Shown: positions 4,687-6,765 of the stretch, in pieces | Numbering within the stretch: the first letter of the stretch is position 1 | How the letters are laid out: each line of letters starts with the position of its first letter | Assembly: GCA_029861655.1 (NCBI GenBank) | Contig: JAOTZA010000177.1 | Coordinates: 1 to 6,765, forward strand | Source: Acidobacteriota bacterium | GTDB taxonomy: Bacteria; Acidobacteriota; Thermoanaerobaculia; Multivoradales; JAHEKO01 | Direction of reading: 5' to 3' | Length of the DNA: 6,765 bases | Position numbers and translations under genes: made by a program | Notes under the pieces: model-generated | The model's input: the letters and a program-made list of their open reading frames with translations, nothing else | Database searches by the model: none | Told to the model about the DNA's origin: nothing

Positions 4687-5271
4687 TTGAGCGAGAAGTT
4701 CTACATCACCGCCCAAGGGCTCCTCGAGGATTCCTTTCGCCTCGGCGCCAGGATCCTCGAGAGTGGTTTCCGGCCAAGCTTTATCGTCGCGATCTGGCGC
4801 GGCGGCGCACCGATCGGTACGGCGGTCCAGGAGTTCCTCGACTACCACGGGATCCATACCGATCACATCGCCATCCGCACCTCGTCGTATCAGGGTATCG
4901 ACGGCCGTTCTCCGACGGTGCGTGTCCATGGAACCAGTTATCTGATCAAGAACATCGAGCACGAAGATCGCCTGTTGATCGTCGACGACGTCTTCGACAC
5001 CGGCTACACCATCGAGGCGGTGATCCAGCACCTGCGAGAGACGGCTCGCCTCAACACCCCGGACGACATCCGGGTGGCGGTGCCGTACTACAAGCCGACA
5101 CGAAACCAGACCGATCTCGTGCCCCACTACTACCTCCACGAGACCGAACAGTGGATCAAGTTTCCGTACTCGCTCGAGGGCCTGACGGTCGAGGAGATCC
5201 GGGAGAAAAAACCGGAGATCTACGAGATCATCAAGGACGTGATCGACCGCAAGACCGGCACGACCGGATAA
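4687..5271 (+). CDS. Hpt/Gpt-like phosphoribosyltransferase (intact active site)
   Basis: A 194-residue type I PRTase of the COG2236 (predicted hypoxanthine/xanthine PRTase) kind. The PPi loop region is VAIWRGGAPIG (34-44). The PRPP loop is LLIVDDVFDTGYT (96-108), with the acidic pair Asp100-Asp101, catalytic Asp104 and Thr105-Gly106 all present. The C-terminal hood has HYYLHETEQWIKFP (147-160), whose Trp156 sits where Gpt-like enzymes stack the purine. Role: purine base plus PRPP to nucleotide plus PPi, in the cytosol; which base is used is unknown. Start: TTG at 4687, giving SEKFYITAQGLLEDSFRLG, which aligns with the paralogue's N-terminus; no ATG or GTG lies nearby in frame. The purine run AGGGG (4680-4684) is only 2 bases away, an awkward Shine-Dalgarno, so initiation may be weak or coupled to upstream translation. 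Confidence 0.87.
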   Translation: MSEKFYITAQGLLEDSFRLGARILESGFRPSFIVAIWRGGAPIGTAVQEFLDYHGIHTDHIAIRTSSYQGIDGRSPTVRVHGTSYLIKNIEHEDRLLIVDDVFDTGYTIEAVIQHLRETARLNTPDDIRVAVPYYKPTRNQTDLVPHYYLHETEQWIKFPYSLEGLTVEEIREKKPEIYEIIKDVIDRKTGTTG

Positions 5272-5274
5272 CTC

Positions 5275-5850
5275 ATGGAGAAGCAATTCATCCAGGAAGA
5301 AGATCTTCTTCTCGACGCCTACCGGCTGGGAGTCAAGATCTACGAGAGTGGGTTCCGACCGACCTTTATCGTCGGTGTTTGGCGCGGTGGCAGCTCGATC
5401 GGTATCGCGGTTCAGGAATGCCTCCAGTATCTGGGTGTCGAGACCGACCACATCTCGATTCGCACGTCCTACCGCGGGATGACCAGTTATAAGGCCATGC
5501 TCGAGAACGCCGAGGCGATCCGCATCCATGGCACTCGATACCTTCTCGAGAACCTGAACGCCGACGATGGTCTGCTGATCGTCGACGATGTCTACAGCTC
5601 GGGTTTGAACGTCAAGGCCATCATCGACCGTCTGTTCCAGCGGACCAAACGCAACATGCCGCAAGACGTGAGGTTGGCGGTTCCCTGGGTCCGACCCTCC
5701 AGCAACCGGACCGGGCGCGAGCCCGACTACTATCTCCACGAGACCGACAAGTGGCTGGTGCTCCCGTGGGAGCTCAACGGCCTGACCCGCGAAGAGATCT
5801 ACCGCGACAAGGCCTTTCTGAAGCCGATCTTCGAGGGCATCGATCGGTAG
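5275..5850 (+). CDS. Paralogous phosphoribosyltransferase with altered PRPP loop
   Basis: 191 residues, clearly a duplicate of the preceding gene: ESGFRPTFIVGVWRGGSSIG (24-43) and DYYLHETDKWLVLPWELNGL (151-170) align along the length. The PRPP loop reads LLIVDDVYSSGLN (101-113 region). Asp104-Asp105 are kept, but the catalytic Asp of the first copy (Asp104 there) is Ser108 here, and Thr-Gly-Tyr-Thr has become Ser-Gly-Leu-Asn. An insertion (MTSYKAMLENAEA) lies before the RIHGTRYL strand. The PPi loop and the aromatic hood Trp are kept. The protein may still bind PRPP or nucleotide with low or no transferase activity, perhaps as a subunit of the first enzyme or as a sensor (inference). It starts 3 bases after the first copy's stop with no clear Shine-Dalgarno, so coupled translation is likely. 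Confidence 0.87.
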   Translation: MEKQFIQEEDLLLDAYRLGVKIYESGFRPTFIVGVWRGGSSIGIAVQECLQYLGVETDHISIRTSYRGMTSYKAMLENAEAIRIHGTRYLLENLNADDGLLIVDDVYSSGLNVKAIIDRLFQRTKRNMPQDVRLAVPWVRPSSNRTGREPDYYLHETDKWLVLPWELNGLTREEIYRDKAFLKPIFEGIDR

Positions 5851-5853
5851 ATC

Positions 5854-6699
5854 ATGTGGACTCGAGGATCCTGGCTGGCTTCCGCCGGCATGCTGAGTCT
5901 TCTCGCGGCCGGATCTTGGGATTGCGCCAAACCCGAATCCCAGGAGCCCGAATCGCCGGTCCTCTCCGCCCCGGCGAAGCCTGCTTTCGTCGGTCAGCAG
6001 GCCTGCGCTCACTGTCACGTTATCGAGGCAAAGTACTGGGAGGTGTCGCACCACAACCTCGCCATGCAGGAGGCCACGCAAGCTACCGTTCTCGGCGATT
6101 TTGACGACACGAGCTTCACCCACGCAGGGGTCACCTCGACTTTCTTCCAACGCGACGACGGCTTCTTTGTCCGCACCGACGGCCCCGACGGCGAGCTCGC
6201 CGAATACGAGATCGCCTACGCGTTTGGCGCCATACCGCTACAGCAGTATCTGATCGAGTTCCCCGGCGGCCGCTACCAGGTGCTGTCGATCTGTTGGGAC
6301 ACGCGGCCGGCCGAAGAAGGCGGCCAGCGCTGGTTCCACCTCTACCCCCCGGACGGTCCAATCGGCGAAATCGACCACACCGACCCGCTCCACTGGACCG
6401 GGCCGCTGCAGAACTGGAACTACATGTGCGCCGAGTGCCATTCCACCAACTTGAGAAAGAACTACGACGCAGCCACAGACGCCTATGAGACCTCCTGGTC
6501 GGAGATCGACGTCGCCTGCGAGGCCTGCCATGGTCCCGGCAGGCTGCACGTCGACTGGGCCGAGGCGATGGAGATCAACGAAACGCCTCCCAAGGTCGAG
6601 CACCTGGGCCTGGCCGTGCGCCTCACGGACCCGGGGCGCGACAGCTGGATCGTCAACCCCGGCACATCGGTTGTCCTCGGAATCCGAGGTACAGCTTGA
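5854..6699 (+). CDS. Exported multiheme cytochrome c, apparently truncated
   Basis: 281 residues. An N-terminal hydrophobic segment (about 5-20) is followed by SWDC: Cys24 is near a lipobox position but W-D before Cys is not canonical, so it could be a periplasmic protein or an unusual lipoprotein. Three CXXCH haem sites: CAHCH (51-55), CAECH (192-196) and CEACH (222-226), with His66-His67 as possible distal ligands. This matches the N-terminal half of long multiheme/TPR cytochromes of the c554 kind, in which, as I recall, further CXXCH motifs and TPRs follow the stretch about DPGRDSWIVNPGT. Here the protein ends 11 residues later (SVVLGIRGTA), with no more hemes. Role: periplasmic electron transfer (inference). 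It starts 3 bases after the second PRTase stop; Shine-Dalgarno weak. Confidence 0.8.
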   Translation: MWTRGSWLASAGMLSLLAAGSWDCAKPESQEPESPVLSAPAKPAFVGQQACAHCHVIEAKYWEVSHHNLAMQEATQATVLGDFDDTSFTHAGVTSTFFQRDDGFFVRTDGPDGELAEYEIAYAFGAIPLQQYLIEFPGGRYQVLSICWDTRPAEEGGQRWFHLYPPDGPIGEIDHTDPLHWTGPLQNWNYMCAECHSTNLRKNYDAATDAYETSWSEIDVACEACHGPGRLHVDWAEAMEINETPPKVEHLGLAVRLTDPGRDSWIVNPGTSVVLGIRGTA

Positions 6700-6718
6700 T
6701 TAGCACGGACTGCTAGCC

Positions 6719-6765
6719 ATGAGGCTTCCGCTCTGGCTCCTGGTCCTGACACTCGCGGCGGCAAG
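6719..6765 (+). CDS. Start of an exported protein gene (3' end outside window)
   Basis: ATG at 6719 opens MRLPLWLLVLTLAAA, a textbook signal-peptide start: Arg2, then a 12-residue hydrophobic core and Ala-rich end, in frame to the window edge. It begins 19 bases after the cytochrome stop, on the same strand. No clear Shine-Dalgarno is seen (GCTAGCC precedes the ATG). The mature protein is not in the window, so its function is unknown; a periplasmic or outer-membrane partner of the cytochrome is one possibility. Confidence 0.6.
   Translation, partial: MRLPLWLLVLTLAAA

Noticed and set aside
4630..6150. Long minus-strand open frame (506 codons) opposite the two PRTases and the cytochrome start
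   Set aside because: It mirrors genes with strong family motifs on the plus strand; its length follows from GC-rich codon use and from the two paralogues giving similar antisense text. No recognisable domain or start signal.

Overview
The window is GC-rich, gene-dense DNA from a Gram-negative-type bacterium. This is suggested by one lipoprotein signal, a second exported c-type cytochrome and a peptidoglycan-binding envelope protein. Nothing here fixes the phylum. Multiheme cytochromes of this type are common in Acidobacteriota, deltaproteobacterial lineages and some Gammaproteobacteria, and no rRNA, tRNA or marker gene is present to decide. No insertion sequence, CRISPR array or structural RNA gene was seen.

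Layout, left to right. (1) 1-651 is the 3' part of an envelope protein gene: at least six tandem 69-bp coding repeats (motif RTIEIPAEY), then a peptidoglycan-binding domain, then a UUCG-loop intrinsic terminator. (2) 715-1821, minus strand and convergent with (1), is a GT-B-like glycosyltransferase resembling the N-terminal half of plant L-arabinokinase. (3) 1993-2829, divergent from (2), is a dienelactone-hydrolase-family lipoprotein with an intact Cys-Asp-His triad. (4) 2830-4686 is an accessory island: a VapBC-type module (ribbon-helix-helix antitoxin plus PIN toxin), then an AbrB/MazE-type antitoxin with a Doc/Fic toxin, then a small leaderless ORF with an in-frame amber codon that looks like the remnant of a further two-gene module. 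(5) 4687-5850 holds two tandem paralogous phosphoribosyltransferases 3 nt apart; the second has lost the catalytic Asp of the PRPP loop. (6) 5854-6699 is a three-heme exported cytochrome that starts 3 nt after the PRTases and ends early compared with its family as I remember it. (7) From 6719 a new exported protein begins and runs off the window.

The PRTase pair and the cytochrome are packed like one transcription unit. Each toxin-antitoxin pair is translationally coupled by overlapping stop and start codons. Four plus-strand starts (the hydrolase, both antitoxins and the small ORF) are preceded by the same kind of extended -10 element (TGN-TANNAT). In two cases this sits so close to the start codon that the mRNA would be leaderless.

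The most notable points are the active/degenerate PRTase pair, the AbrB-Doc pairing, the amber-split remnant and the truncated cytochrome. No wholly new system can be claimed from sequence alone.
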